A DNA stretch of 64,000 nucleotides. Origin: Lentilactobacillus buchneri. GTDB lineage: Bacteria; Bacillota; Bacilli; Lactobacillales; Lactobacillaceae. Below are positions 27,250 to 34,978 of the stretch, one piece after another. The stretch covers positions 1,240,001 through 1,304,000 of the forward strand of contig NZ_CP073066.1 of assembly GCF_018314255.1 (NCBI RefSeq). The letters are read 5' to 3'. Within the stretch, counting starts at the first letter, position 1, and the number at the start of each line of letters is the position of its first letter. A program made the position numbers and the translations under genes. Under the pieces are notes generated by a model. The model was not told the DNA's origin, searched no databases, and worked only from the letters and a program-made list of their open reading frames with translations.

Positions 27250-27525
27250 TCAACTGGATTTTCGAGAATAAAGTTTTCATTTTGGTCAAATGAAACGATT
27301 GTGGGAGTGGGACGCGAGGCGTTTTGATCCCAGAGTTTAAGTGAAGAAACGAGTTATTCCTGTTTTGGGAATGACCCGTTTCTTTGCTTAAATGGCCGGG
27401 ATCAGCCGATCAGCAAGTAGGCTCACAGGCCTTGACCTCACAACATCAAAAAATTAACTTTGACATTTCGTCAATTCGTTATATCATAAAACCAGCCAAG
27501 TAATTTGTGTCTAATTGAATAAAGT
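27250..27525. other. Intergenic region with a dispersed palindromic repeat
   Basis: 275 bases between the secreted protein and the TPP riboswitch, mostly occupied by the repeat at 27305-27411. The remainder is AT-rich and presumably holds the riboswitch promoter. Confidence 0.6.
27305..27411 (+). repeat. Dispersed palindromic repeat family 1, copy A
   Basis: About 107 bases beginning GAGTGGGACGCGAGGCGTTT and ending GGCCGGGATCAGCCGATC. It folds as a long hairpin (AAGTGAAGAAACGAG with CGTTTCTTTGCTT). An inverted second copy is at 34979-35084, about 88% identical by eye. Confidence 0.85.
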
Positions 27526-27600
27526 AGTCTGGGGTGCCCTAAACGGCTGAGATAAATACCCATTGAACCTGATGCAGTTAGGACTGTCGAAGGAAGAACG
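27526..27600 (+). ncRNA. TPP riboswitch (THI element)
   Basis: The conserved core is complete: GGGGTGCCC, CTGAGA, TACCC, GAACCTGATGCAGTTAG, CTGTCGAAGGAA. It precedes a terminator and the salvage operon, so thiamine pyrophosphate binding should cause early transcription stop. Confidence 0.95.
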
Positions 27601-27651
27601 AAATTTTTTTGTGTGAGCAAATAGATATAAAGTCGATTCAACTTTTAATCT

Positions 27652-27696
27652 GTTCCCTCTTTCTTCGAGGCTTTGAAGAAAGGGGGATTTTTTGTT
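27652..27696 (+). terminator. Expression-platform terminator of the TPP riboswitch
   Basis: CCCTCTTTCTTC pairs with GAAGAAAGGGGG, followed by ATTTTTT; 40 bases before the first gene. Confidence 0.85.
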
Positions 27697-27736
27697 TCCA
27701 AACCATAGATGATCAAATAATTGGAGGGAGTCGAAG

Positions 27737-29014
27737 TTGACAGATAAACAAGCGTTACTTCAGGCAGTTGATGCGCACCAAAATCAACTGTTAGCGTTAT
27801 TGGACCGGCTAATTTCATTTGAAACGATGTCACCACCTGCCCGCAACACAGTGGCAATTCAACGTTTTCTTGATGATGAATTAACCAAAATTGGATTTAA
27901 GACTAAGCAAGAAGCTTTTTATGATGGCGATGAGCTGCTCTCGGCTGAGAAACCGGGGACTGATGCAGCTAACTATCATAGTTTGCTGTTGAATGGTCAT
28001 GTTGATGTGGCTACCGTTGATCGTCAGAGTTGGCACACCGATCCGTTCAAATTAGTCCACGAGGGTGATCTACTCTACGGGCGGGGTGTCAGTGACATGA
28101 AAGGTGGTATCTCAAGCTTTGTGTACATCTTTTCACTGCTCCAACAGCTTGGGATTGACCTGCCTGGAGATTTGCGGTTCCAATCTGTCGTTGGTGAAGA
28201 GGCTGGAGAAGCCGGAACCAAAACCTTACTGAAAAATGGTGAAACGGCTGATTTTGCAGTGGTTGGCGATACCAGCAACTTGAAATTTCAAGGTCAGGGA
28301 GGCGTCGTGACCGGCTGGATTACACTCAAGAGTCCCCACATTTACCACGATGGGAACCGAGCAGCAATGATTACCACTGGCGGTGGCCTGAAAGCGGCCA
28401 ATATGATCGAGAAAATGATGGTCGTGATTCAGGCTTTGGAGAAATTGGAACAGTACTGGGGGATTACAAAGCGTTATCCTGGGTTTGCCCCGGGAATCGA
28501 TACAATTAACCCCGCTTATATTGAAGGGGGGTTACATCCGGCTTACATTCCGAGCGTCACGAAATTATGGATCACCGTGCATTTTTACCCAAATGAAAAT
28601 GTTGATGATATAACCCATGAAATCGAGGATCAAGTCCTTGCTGCGGCAAAAGCCGACCCTTGGCTGCGGGATAATCTGCCCACCTTTCCTTGGGGCGGTG
28701 ATTCGCTATTAGTCGATAAAGGCGAGGTGTTCCCGTCACTGGAGCTAGACCCCGACCATCCAGGGATGAAGGCACTTGAGAGCAGTTTTGCCGAAGTGGC
28801 CGGTAAACAACCAACCTTGGGGATGTCACCGTCCGTATCAGATAGCGGTTGGTTTGGTTACTGCCATATTCCAGCGGTTGATTTTGGACCGGGAACCATG
28901 GAACAAGCTCATAGTGATAATGAAAGTCTTAGTTTTCAGCAATTATTAACGTATACCAAAATTATGGCCGCATTCATTTATGATTGGTGTCATTCAAAAG
29001 GAGAAAAATCATGA
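27737..29014 (+). CDS. ylmB: M20-family metallohydrolase, probable formylaminopyrimidine deformylase (YlmB)
   Basis: 425-residue member of the ArgE/DapE/ACY1/CPG2 group. Metal ligands are seen in LLNGHVDVATVD, GRGVSDMKGGISSF, VVGEEAGEAGT and the C-terminal MEQAHSDNESLSF. Position behind a TPP riboswitch and before a YkoE-type transporter supports YlmB, which removes formyl from N-formyl-aminomethyl-pyrimidine made by thiamine breakdown, allowing salvage to HMP. A TTG start lies 8 bases after GGAGGGAG. Overlaps the next gene by 4 bases. General M20 dipeptidase activity is the alternative. Confidence 0.85.
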   Translation: MTDKQALLQAVDAHQNQLLALLDRLISFETMSPPARNTVAIQRFLDDELTKIGFKTKQEAFYDGDELLSAEKPGTDAANYHSLLLNGHVDVATVDRQSWHTDPFKLVHEGDLLYGRGVSDMKGGISSFVYIFSLLQQLGIDLPGDLRFQSVVGEEAGEAGTKTLLKNGETADFAVVGDTSNLKFQGQGGVVTGWITLKSPHIYHDGNRAAMITTGGGLKAANMIEKMMVVIQALEKLEQYWGITKRYPGFAPGIDTINPAYIEGGLHPAYIPSVTKLWITVHFYPNENVDDITHEIEDQVLAAAKADPWLRDNLPTFPWGGDSLLVDKGEVFPSLELDPDHPGMKALESSFAEVAGKQPTLGMSPSVSDSGWFGYCHIPAVDFGPGTMEQAHSDNESLSFQQLLTYTKIMAAFIYDWCHSKGEKS

Positions 29015-29559
29015 AAAAGAAATTTCGCTTACAGGATGTGATTCTGTTAGCCATTGTTGCAATCGTTTTTGGTGCCATCTTTGTCGGGACAGATTATCTG
29101 TATAATTTCCTGGCAGTTGCCATTGGACCATTCTCAAACGAGGCACTGTTTGGCCTTTGGATTATGGCCGGACCATTGTCGATTTACTTGGTAAGGGTGC
29201 CGGGAGCGGCAATTATTGGTGAAGTATTAGGTGCCGCTGCAGAGGTCATTTTTGGCGGAACCTTTGGTGCTAGTGCACTTATTTCTGGAATTGTGCAAGG
29301 AATCGGAAGTGAGCTTGGGTTCACGCTGTGGGGATACAAGAACTGGGGTTGGCCGGTACTAACTACCTCAGCGGTTACGACCACCGTCGTTTCCTTTGGA
29401 TATGAACTGTTCCGTCTGGGTTATGTCCATTATCACCTGCCAATGATCTTGGCATTGTTCTCAGTCCGTCTGATCTCCGTGTTCTTCTTCGGGGCTGTCT
29501 GTGTCCGAGCAATATTCAAGATGCTCAGCCGCTCGCAAGTGCTCAGACAAGTTCAATAG
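29011..29559 (+). CDS. ykoE: ECF transporter S component, YkoE-like (thiamine pyrimidine)
   Basis: 182-residue integral membrane protein with about five or six helices (LQDVILLAIVAIVFGAIFVG, AAAEVIFGGTFGASALISG, SELGFTLWGY and others). The glycine-rich helices and TPP-riboswitch control match YkoE, the substrate-binding subunit for hydroxymethylpyrimidine. AAAGGAG precedes ATG 29011, which overlaps the ylmB stop (ATGA). The usual partners YkoD and YkoC are not adjacent, so it would need a shared ECF ATPase/T module encoded elsewhere. Confidence 0.88.
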   Translation: MKKKFRLQDVILLAIVAIVFGAIFVGTDYLYNFLAVAIGPFSNEALFGLWIMAGPLSIYLVRVPGAAIIGEVLGAAAEVIFGGTFGASALISGIVQGIGSELGFTLWGYKNWGWPVLTTSAVTTTVVSFGYELFRLGYVHYHLPMILALFSVRLISVFFFGAVCVRAIFKMLSRSQVLRQVQ

Positions 29560-29575
29560 AATATATGAAAACTAA

Positions 29576-29620
29576 AGGGATTGCGGCAAAATGATCAGTT
29601 TTGCCGCAATCCCTTTTTTC
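29576..29620. terminator. Bidirectional terminator, ykoE and trpG
   Basis: GGGATTGCGGCAAAA pairs perfectly with TTTTGCCGCAATCCC around a 7-base loop, T6 after. Confidence 0.9.
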
Positions 29621-29623
29621 GGT

Positions 29624-30232
29624 TTAACGAGCTGTAGTCGATACTTTAGCGATCTTGACGATTGTTAGAAAATTGTTGATAATCTGTTTTCCCACTTCTG
29701 GATCAGTCATGATTGATTCTGGATGGAATTGAACGCCATAGACCATCTTGGCTGGATTGCTGATCGCCATGATTTCTCCGTCATCAGTTACCGCGGTGAC
29801 ATCCAAGCTATCGGGAACCGTTGTTGGATCAACGATGAGTGAATGATACCTGGCTGCTTCAAAATGACGTGGGCAGTCCGCGAAGAGTGGATCGTCTAAG
29901 GAAACTTGGATATTTGAGGGTTTCCCATGCATTAACTTGGGGGCGTGCACTACTTTGGCCCCCAAAGCTTCTGCGATGGCTTGATGTCCAAGGCAAACGC
30001 CAAAAATCGGGACCTTGCCGAGGAATGCGTCTAAGATCGCCGGCATGTTACCAGCATCTTCTGGGCGGCCGGGTCCGGGGGAGAAAATGACGCTTTCAGG
30101 ATTTGCTTTCATTAAATTTTCAACGGTGATGGCATCGTTTTTCACCACTTTGATCTCTTCAGAGGTCTGGGTGCCAATCAATTGGTATAGGTTGTATGTG
30201 AAACTATCGTAGTTATCAATTAGATAATGCAT
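29624..30232 (-). CDS. trpG: Anthranilate synthase component II (glutamine amidotransferase)
   Basis: 202-residue class I amidotransferase that supplies ammonia to the partner synthase. DNYDSFTYNLYQLIG opens the protein; PGPGRPEDAG is the oxyanion region, FGVCLGHQAI holds the catalytic cysteine and GVQFHPESIMTDPEVGK the His-Glu pair. It overlaps trpE by 17 bases, implying coupling. PabA is nearly identical in sequence; the Trp T-box upstream favours TrpG. It may serve both pathways. Confidence 0.9.
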   Translation of the reverse strand: MHYLIDNYDSFTYNLYQLIGTQTSEEIKVVKNDAITVENLMKANPESVIFSPGPGRPEDAGNMPAILDAFLGKVPIFGVCLGHQAIAEALGAKVVHAPKLMHGKPSNIQVSLDDPLFADCPRHFEAARYHSLIVDPTTVPDSLDVTAVTDDGEIMAISNPAKMVYGVQFHPESIMTDPEVGKQIINNFLTIVKIAKVSTTAR

Positions 30233-31694
30233 CGCAAACGCCTCCCTTGGCTGCTGTTTCCTGCAGTGCCGTCACAATTGCTCTGGCTTTGTTGTTAAAC
30301 TCCTGGTATTCATGTTTGGGGATGCTGTCGGCGACAATCCCGGCCGCACTGCGGACGACTAAATCGTCACCTTTCCGATATGCTAATCGAATCCCAATAC
30401 ACATATCGAGGTCACCATCAAAACCCAGATAGCCTAGGCAACCACCATAAAGGCCGTGTTTGTTGTTTTCCAGTTTGCCAATAATCTGCATTGCAGAAAT
30501 TTTGGGCGCACCGGAAAGGGTCCCCGCTGGGAGTAATGAATGAATGATATCAATTGACGAAACGTCCGGATCGACTTTACTTTCAACCACGGAACCCATG
30601 TGCATCACGCTCGAGAACTTCAGCAGGTTCCGATACGCGGTCACTTTGACCGATCCAAATTGACTGATGCTTCCCAGATCATTTCTTCCTAAATCAATCA
30701 GCATATTATGTTCTGATAATTCTTTTGGATTGTGTTGTAGTTCGTCGGTAAAAGCGTCGTCTTCAATCTGATTTTTCCCTCTCCTTCTGGTGCCGGCCAA
30801 CGGATACGTGAATAATGTTTGGCCTCGTTTGGTAATCATGGTTTCCGGTGAAGCACCGATTGTTTCAAAATCGTTGTGGCGAAAATAAAATTGATACGGC
30901 GATGGGCTTTCTTTGAATAAAGTTGGCGTGGCAGCAAACAGCGAACCGGTCATTTTGGAATGTTGCGGATTGGAGAGCTGGACTTGGAAGATGTCGCCAT
31001 CGACAATGTGATGTTTTGCTTCTGCGACCTTTTCCTCGAATTCGCTTAAAGAGAACTGCAATTTGAATGGTGTCATTGTAAATGGGGGGAGCGGCTGTTG
31101 CTCATGGACTTGCAGAATTTCCTCCTTCAGATTGGTTAAGCCACTTATTACCGATTCATATTGCGTCGTGAGCTGATCGGCAGGGATCACTTGAATTAAC
31201 GTGACCATTTTGGTCGTGTGATTATAAGCAATGACCCGATTAATGAGCACCAGGTCGACATCATTGAGTTTCATTGGGTCACTGACGGCTGGTAAATCTG
31301 CGGTAGTCGCATAGCGAGCGTAGTCGTAACTGAAGTAACCGACGAGCCCGCCTGAAAATGGCGGCATGTGTTTCAGTTTTGGCATTCGATTGTCCGCCAA
31401 AATCCGTTCCAGAACAGGCTTTAAATCCGTTGTTTCATGTGAAACATTGCCTTGCTCATCCGAGCGGGTTAAGACGCCGTTTCGATAAGTGATGGTCATC
31501 GTCGGATTCAATCCGATAAATGAATACCCGTCTTCCTGCTTCTTCGGTTTTCCAGTTAGTAAGAAGCATGGTGCATCTGGTTGATCGAATCGTTGCGTCA
31601 CAGCGATAGGGTCAAAGTCCTGCATTGCAAAATTAATTGAAATTGGTATAGCTGAAAAATCCTTTGTATATTGTTTAAGTTGGTCTAGATTCAT
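30216..31694 (-). CDS. trpE: Anthranilate synthase component I
   Basis: 492-residue chorismate-using enzyme making anthranilate, first step of tryptophan synthesis. The C-terminal catalytic part is clear (GRNDLGSISQ, MHMGSVVESKVDPD, PAGTLSGAPKISAMQII, GIRLAYRKGDDLVVRSAAGIVADSIP split across the domain). The N-terminal Trp-sensing motif, normally LLES, reads LLTG here. GGAGG lies before ATG 31694; the ATG at 31709 overlaps it. Control by a Trp T-box argues for TrpE over PabB. The rest of the trp genes are not in the window. A parS-like site lies in the coding region. Confidence 0.88.
   Translation of the reverse strand: MNLDQLKQYTKDFSAIPISINFAMQDFDPIAVTQRFDQPDAPCFLLTGKPKKQEDGYSFIGLNPTMTITYRNGVLTRSDEQGNVSHETTDLKPVLERILADNRMPKLKHMPPFSGGLVGYFSYDYARYATTADLPAVSDPMKLNDVDLVLINRVIAYNHTTKMVTLIQVIPADQLTTQYESVISGLTNLKEEILQVHEQQPLPPFTMTPFKLQFSLSEFEEKVAEAKHHIVDGDIFQVQLSNPQHSKMTGSLFAATPTLFKESPSPYQFYFRHNDFETIGASPETMITKRGQTLFTYPLAGTRRRGKNQIEDDAFTDELQHNPKELSEHNMLIDLGRNDLGSISQFGSVKVTAYRNLLKFSSVMHMGSVVESKVDPDVSSIDIIHSLLPAGTLSGAPKISAMQIIGKLENNKHGLYGGCLGYLGFDGDLDMCIGIRLAYRKGDDLVVRSAAGIVADSIPKHEYQEFNNKARAIVTALQETAAKGGVCDALSN
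31431..31446. other. parS-like site inside trpE
   Basis: TGTTTCATGTGAAACA, identical to the 2714 site; one central base off the parS consensus. Confidence 0.55.
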
Positions 31695-31845
31695 GATGGT
31701 GTCCTCCATTACTTTAGTGTGTTTTGCTAAATGCTAAAGTTGGATTTGCCATCGTTTTCTTGATGTTTTCATGAAATGTTCCTCCATATTTGGGTATTTG
31801 CTGGATTGCGTCATCCTCTGATTGACATATTTTTCACGCATGTCG

Positions 31846-32042
31846 AGGAGCACGTTTGTTAAGCCTTTGTGTGCTCCCTTCTGCTTTGAAAATACGCTCC
31901 GACGGCCGGGTGAAACCCTGCCTAGCCTACTTGGCGACGGGCCAGAGGCTAACTTCTAAGTGCACTTTAATTAAAGTTCCAAACCCAGGAACTTCAATCA
32001 AAGTACCCTTAGAAACCGCCTCTCCCGGCCCTCGTCGCGCTC
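31846..32042. repeat. Dispersed repeat family 2, copy A
   Basis: About 197 bases starting AGGAGCACGTTTGTTAAG and ending CCCTCGTCGCGCTC, lying between the trp T-box terminator and trpE. An inverted copy is at 37788-37949. Copy A carries a 38-base insertion after ACGCTCCGA that copy B lacks. Inner dyads (CACTTTAATTAAAGT) predict strong secondary structure. Confidence 0.85.
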
Positions 32043-32046
32043 TAAA

Positions 32047-32087
32047 TAAAAAATCCGCCCCAAATGTTTTCACATTAAGGACGGATC
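32047..32087 (-). terminator. Expression-platform terminator of the trp T-box
   Basis: Minus strand ATCCGTCC-TTAATGT pairs with ACATTTGGGGCGGAT, then TTTTTT. Confidence 0.85.
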
Positions 32088-32345
32088 ATTCCGCGGTGCC
32101 ACCTTTGTTTAATTGATCGAAAAAGACAGTCCACCATTCAGTAGAGTCACTCTTTTCCGTCAACTACGCTTAGCAAGGGACCAACATCCCTCCGACAACT
32201 GACGTATGCCAACACGTTTCTTCGTACTCGATCACTTTCGGAAGAACCCTCGGTGGTCCATTTAACTGCTTGCGTTCGGCCGCATTCTCAGCAATAGCGA
32301 CTCTCTTGACGTGCACAACAATCTTGATCTCCACTTCAATGGTTT
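32047..32345 (-). ncRNA. T-box leader of trpE-trpG (specifier TGG, tRNA-Trp)
   Basis: The T-box sequence AAGGTGGCACCGCGG is at 32105-32091 on the minus strand. The specifier loop has TGG at 32260-32258, followed by A and the Stem I arm CCAC. The antiterminator bulge reads TGGC, which pairs with the GCCA end of tRNA-Trp (discriminator G), unlike the TGGT of the other two T-boxes here. Uncharged tRNA-Trp should switch trpEG on. Confidence 0.95.
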
Positions 32346-32372
32346 ATTTAGGACGGTATTTAATTGCCATTA

Positions 32373-32401
32373 AAATTACGCTCTTTATGAGAAGATGTCA
32401 A
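32373..32401 (-). promoter_or_regulatory. Promoter of the trp T-box transcript
   Basis: Minus strand TTGACA (32401-32396), 17-bp spacer, TAATTT (32378-32373). Confidence 0.7.
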
Positions 32402-32427
32402 GAAAATTCATAATTTAAACTTTGGGG

Positions 32428-32456
32428 TTGACACATCTTGGAATTCATTATATGCT
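32428..32456 (+). promoter_or_regulatory. Promoter of the aroF-aroB leader transcript
   Basis: TTGACA (32428-32433), 17-bp spacer, TATGCT (32451-32456). The -35 boxes of this and the trp promoter are only 26 bases apart, back to back. Confidence 0.75.
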
Positions 32457-32496
32457 CTATGCAATTAAAATTTAACTTTCTTAGGAGATTCTAATC

Positions 32497-32550
32497 ATGA
32501 TAAAAATTAATTCAAAAATTAATCGATTTTATTACTATTGGTTCGTTTAG
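32497..32550 (+). CDS. Aromatic-rich leader peptide of the DAHP synthase operon
   Basis: A 17-codon ORF after TTAGGAGATT: MIKINSKINRFYYYWFV. Phe11, Tyr12, Tyr13, Tyr14, Trp15 and Phe16 form a run of six aromatic codons. Codons 13-15 (TAC TAT TGG, 32533-32541) are exactly complementary to CCAATAGTA at 32597-32605. The next gene makes DAHP, the first intermediate of all three aromatic amino acids. This is the pattern of classical ribosome-mediated attenuation (trpL/pheL type). Confidence 0.85.
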   Translation: MIKINSKINRFYYYWFV

Positions 32551-32663
32551 TGTTCACACCGGACAGGATGTGGGCACTCACTCACATCTTGTGCGGCCAA
32601 TAGTATTTCATCATGATTACTTACTTCGGTCACACAGTTATTTACCAAATATACTGCGGGACC
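32533..32663 (+). promoter_or_regulatory. Attenuator control stems of the aro leader
   Basis: Stem 1:2 is TACTATTGG (32533-32541) with CCAATAGTA (32597-32605), enclosing an inner hairpin CAGGATGTG (32564-32572) with CACATCTTG (32583-32591) plus CCG/CGG. A downstream segment ACTGCGGGA (32653-32661) is complementary to the 5' arm of the terminator (TCCCGTAGT, 32688-32696; one G-U), so it can act as antiterminator. A third fold, GGTC...CAGT...ATTT with AAAT...ACTG...GACC (32618-32663), could hide that segment. Confidence 0.75.
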
Positions 32664-32685
32664 AATTTTTTTACCCAAAATTCTG

Positions 32686-32728
32686 ACTCCCGTAGTGTTG
32701 TACACACTGTGGGAGTTTTATTTTATTC
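32686..32728 (+). terminator. Attenuator terminator before aroF
   Basis: ACTCCCGTAGTGT (32686-32698) pairs over 13 bp with ACACTGTGGGAGT (32704-32716), loop TGTAC, then TTTTATTTTATT. It lies 36 bases before the aroF start. Confidence 0.88.
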
Positions 32729-32763
32729 AAAAACACGTCAAACACAGAAATGGAGATAATATT

Positions 32764-33780
32764 ATGATTATTGTACTTAAAAACGGACACGAAGACATTA
32801 TTGACGAGATCAAGAGTCGCTTTACCGAAACCAACGAGGTATTTGTTCATAACAACCGCGTGGCAATCCAAGGCGTAAGTGAAGATGGCTTAAATGCTGA
32901 AGAAAAGAATGCCATTGACTTAATCATCGACAACGTTCCCGCCGCTGTTCAGGGGAGCCGCCTCTTTCACCCGGAAGACACCGTTGTTGTGACACCGCAC
33001 AGTCAAATTGGCGGCGATAACTTCACGATGATGGCAGGTCCTTGCTCAGTTGAGTCTGCGGAACATGTCATGAAGATGGCTAAAGTTGCCAAGAGTGGTG
33101 GGGCCACAATCCTTCGGGGCGGTGCTTTTAAACCTCGAACCTCCCCTTACTCATTCCAAGGTCTTGGCGAAGATGGTTTGAAATTTCTTAGAGCTGCCGC
33201 TGACGCTTACGACATGGACGTGTTAACTGAAGTCATGGATCAAGACCACGTGGCAATGGTTGAACAATACACGGATATTTTCCAAATTGGCGCCCGAAAC
33301 ATGCAGAACTTCTCACTTTTGAAGGCAGTCGGCAAGACTCAGACTCCAGTAATGCTAAAACGGGGAATGTCTGCTACGATTGATGATATCTTAAATGCAG
33401 CTGAGTACATCGCCGCTGGTGGCAACCATAACATCATCATTACTGAACGAGGGATTCGGACATTTGATAACAAATACACCCGCAACACCTTAGACGTTGG
33501 CGCAGTTCCAGTGCTTCAAAAACTGACTCACTACCCAGTCATCGTAGACCCAAGCCATGCCGCCGGCCACACAGAATTTGTGACTCCCGAGGCATTGGCC
33601 GGAGTTGCGGTTGGTGCCAGTGGTTTAGTTGTTGAAATTCATGATGATCCTGCTCATGCATTCTCAGACGGCGCCCAAGCACTTAAGCCAGATGAATACC
33701 GTGCGATGGCTCAGCAGGCATTTGCAATCCGGAAAGTGATCACGACCCCTGTCGAAGAAAAAAGTGAGGTTAAATTATGA
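32764..33780 (+). CDS. aroF: 3-deoxy-7-phosphoheptulonate (DAHP) synthase
   Basis: Condenses PEP and erythrose 4-phosphate in the first shikimate step. 338 residues: an N-terminal ferredoxin-like regulatory domain of about 70 residues (IIVLKNGHEDIIDEIKSRF) and the I-beta-type barrel with AGPCSVESAEHVM, RGGAFKPRTSPYSFQGLG, MLKRGMSATIDD, ITERGIRTFDN and DPSHAAGHTEFV. TGGAG precedes ATG 32764. aroB follows with a 4-base overlap. Transcription appears to be controlled by the aromatic leader-peptide attenuator upstream. The symbol is generic for this type (also aroA/aroG in other species). Confidence 0.95.
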   Translation: MIIVLKNGHEDIIDEIKSRFTETNEVFVHNNRVAIQGVSEDGLNAEEKNAIDLIIDNVPAAVQGSRLFHPEDTVVVTPHSQIGGDNFTMMAGPCSVESAEHVMKMAKVAKSGGATILRGGAFKPRTSPYSFQGLGEDGLKFLRAAADAYDMDVLTEVMDQDHVAMVEQYTDIFQIGARNMQNFSLLKAVGKTQTPVMLKRGMSATIDDILNAAEYIAAGGNHNIIITERGIRTFDNKYTRNTLDVGAVPVLQKLTHYPVIVDPSHAAGHTEFVTPEALAGVAVGASGLVVEIHDDPAHAFSDGAQALKPDEYRAMAQQAFAIRKVITTPVEEKSEVKL

Positions 33781-34859
33781 AAATCATTAAAGTTGATTTA
33801 CCAGATCGTTCATACAATGTCGAAATTGCCCGCGGAATCCTTGGGTGCACCGGTCAGTTGGTGTCCAGTGTTTGGAGCAAGCGCAAAATTGCCCTGGTGA
33901 GTGACAGCAACGTTGCGCCCCTTTACCAGGCCCAAGTCGCTGAGGCTCTAGAAGCTGTTGGCTTCACTGTTCACGAGTACCAATTTCCCGCTGGTGAAGA
34001 ATCAAAATCCGTAGACGTTTTAGCTGACCTTGCCCGGCAAATGGCCGCTGACAGTTTCAACCGCGATGATGGTGTCATTGCCTTGGGTGGCGGTGTGACC
34101 GGTGACCTAGCCGGTTTTCTGGCAGCGACATACATGCGTGGCATCAGCCTGATTCAGATGCCAACCTCGTTGTTGGCCCAGGTTGACAGTTCAGTCGGCG
34201 GTAAAACGGCTGTTGACTTGGATACCACCAAGAACATCATCGGCTCATTTTACCAACCGGATTTGGTAATTATCGATCCGGACACTTTGAAAACCTTAAA
34301 AACTCGCGACTTGGTTGAGGGGTACGGTGAAATTGTCAAAGTGGCGGCGTTATCCGATGGTGATTTGTGGAACTTAGTCAAATCAATCAACTCACCTGAA
34401 GACATTTTGGCCAACGCTGAAGAATTGAGTATTCATTCGATTCAATACAAAGCAGACATTGTCATGGGTGATGAAAAAGAGGGTGGCGGCCTCCGCCAAT
34501 TGCTTAATTACGGTCATACAATTGGGCATGCTGTTGAAGCGCTCTCTGACGGTGGCCTTCGCCACGGGGAAGCCGTCAGCATTGGCATGATTGCCATGCA
34601 GCAGATTTTTGAAGACAAGGGCTTGGCCTTGACCGGCATCACTCAAGAACTCCGGGAACGTTTAGAAGCGGTTGGATTGCCGGTTACTTCAGATTTATTG
34701 GATTCTGACCAAGTATTTGAAAAGATTAAGAATGACAAGAAGAATCGTGACGGTCATTTAAGTTTGATCTACATTCACACAATTGGTGGACCGGTTATCA
34801 AATCAATTCCGAGTGACCAAGTCAAAGATTTCTTGGCAATTAAGACTGTTAAAGCATAA
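33777..34859 (+). CDS. aroB: 3-dehydroquinate synthase
   Basis: Second shikimate enzyme, NAD+ and metal dependent, turning DAHP into 3-dehydroquinate. 360 residues; key stretches are YQFPAGEESKSVDV, ALGGGVTGDLAGFLAATYMRG, MPTSLLAQVDSSVGGKTAVD, NIIGSFYQP, GYGEIVKVAAL and the metal-binding RQLLNYGHTIGHAVE and LRHGEAVSIGM. It overlaps aroF by 4 bases (ATGA). The operon ends with a parS-like site directly at its stop and a dispersed repeat. Confidence 0.97.
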   Translation: MKIIKVDLPDRSYNVEIARGILGCTGQLVSSVWSKRKIALVSDSNVAPLYQAQVAEALEAVGFTVHEYQFPAGEESKSVDVLADLARQMAADSFNRDDGVIALGGGVTGDLAGFLAATYMRGISLIQMPTSLLAQVDSSVGGKTAVDLDTTKNIIGSFYQPDLVIIDPDTLKTLKTRDLVEGYGEIVKVAALSDGDLWNLVKSINSPEDILANAEELSIHSIQYKADIVMGDEKEGGGLRQLLNYGHTIGHAVEALSDGGLRHGEAVSIGMIAMQQIFEDKGLALTGITQELRERLEAVGLPVTSDLLDSDQVFEKIKNDKKNRDGHLSLIYIHTIGGPVIKSIPSDQVKDFLAIKTVKA

Positions 34860-34875
34860 TGTTTCATGTGAAACA
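34860..34875. other. parS-like site after aroB
   Basis: TGTTTCATGTGAAACA; begins with the base right after the aroB stop codon. Confidence 0.6.
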
Positions 34876-34978
34876 ATTTAAATGCAGATTTATTTCTAAT
34901 TGAGGTTGGGACATTAATTGCTACGGCGGCTTTCATTGCCACTTTGATTGCCACTGTTATATTGATAAAACGTGCAAC

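Noticed and set aside
31856..32116. An 86-codon frame in repeat family 2 copy A that shares residues with a 74-codon frame at 37708-37932
   Set aside because: The shared residues only reflect the duplicated repeat; a 38-base insertion breaks the frame between copies and no ribosome site is present.
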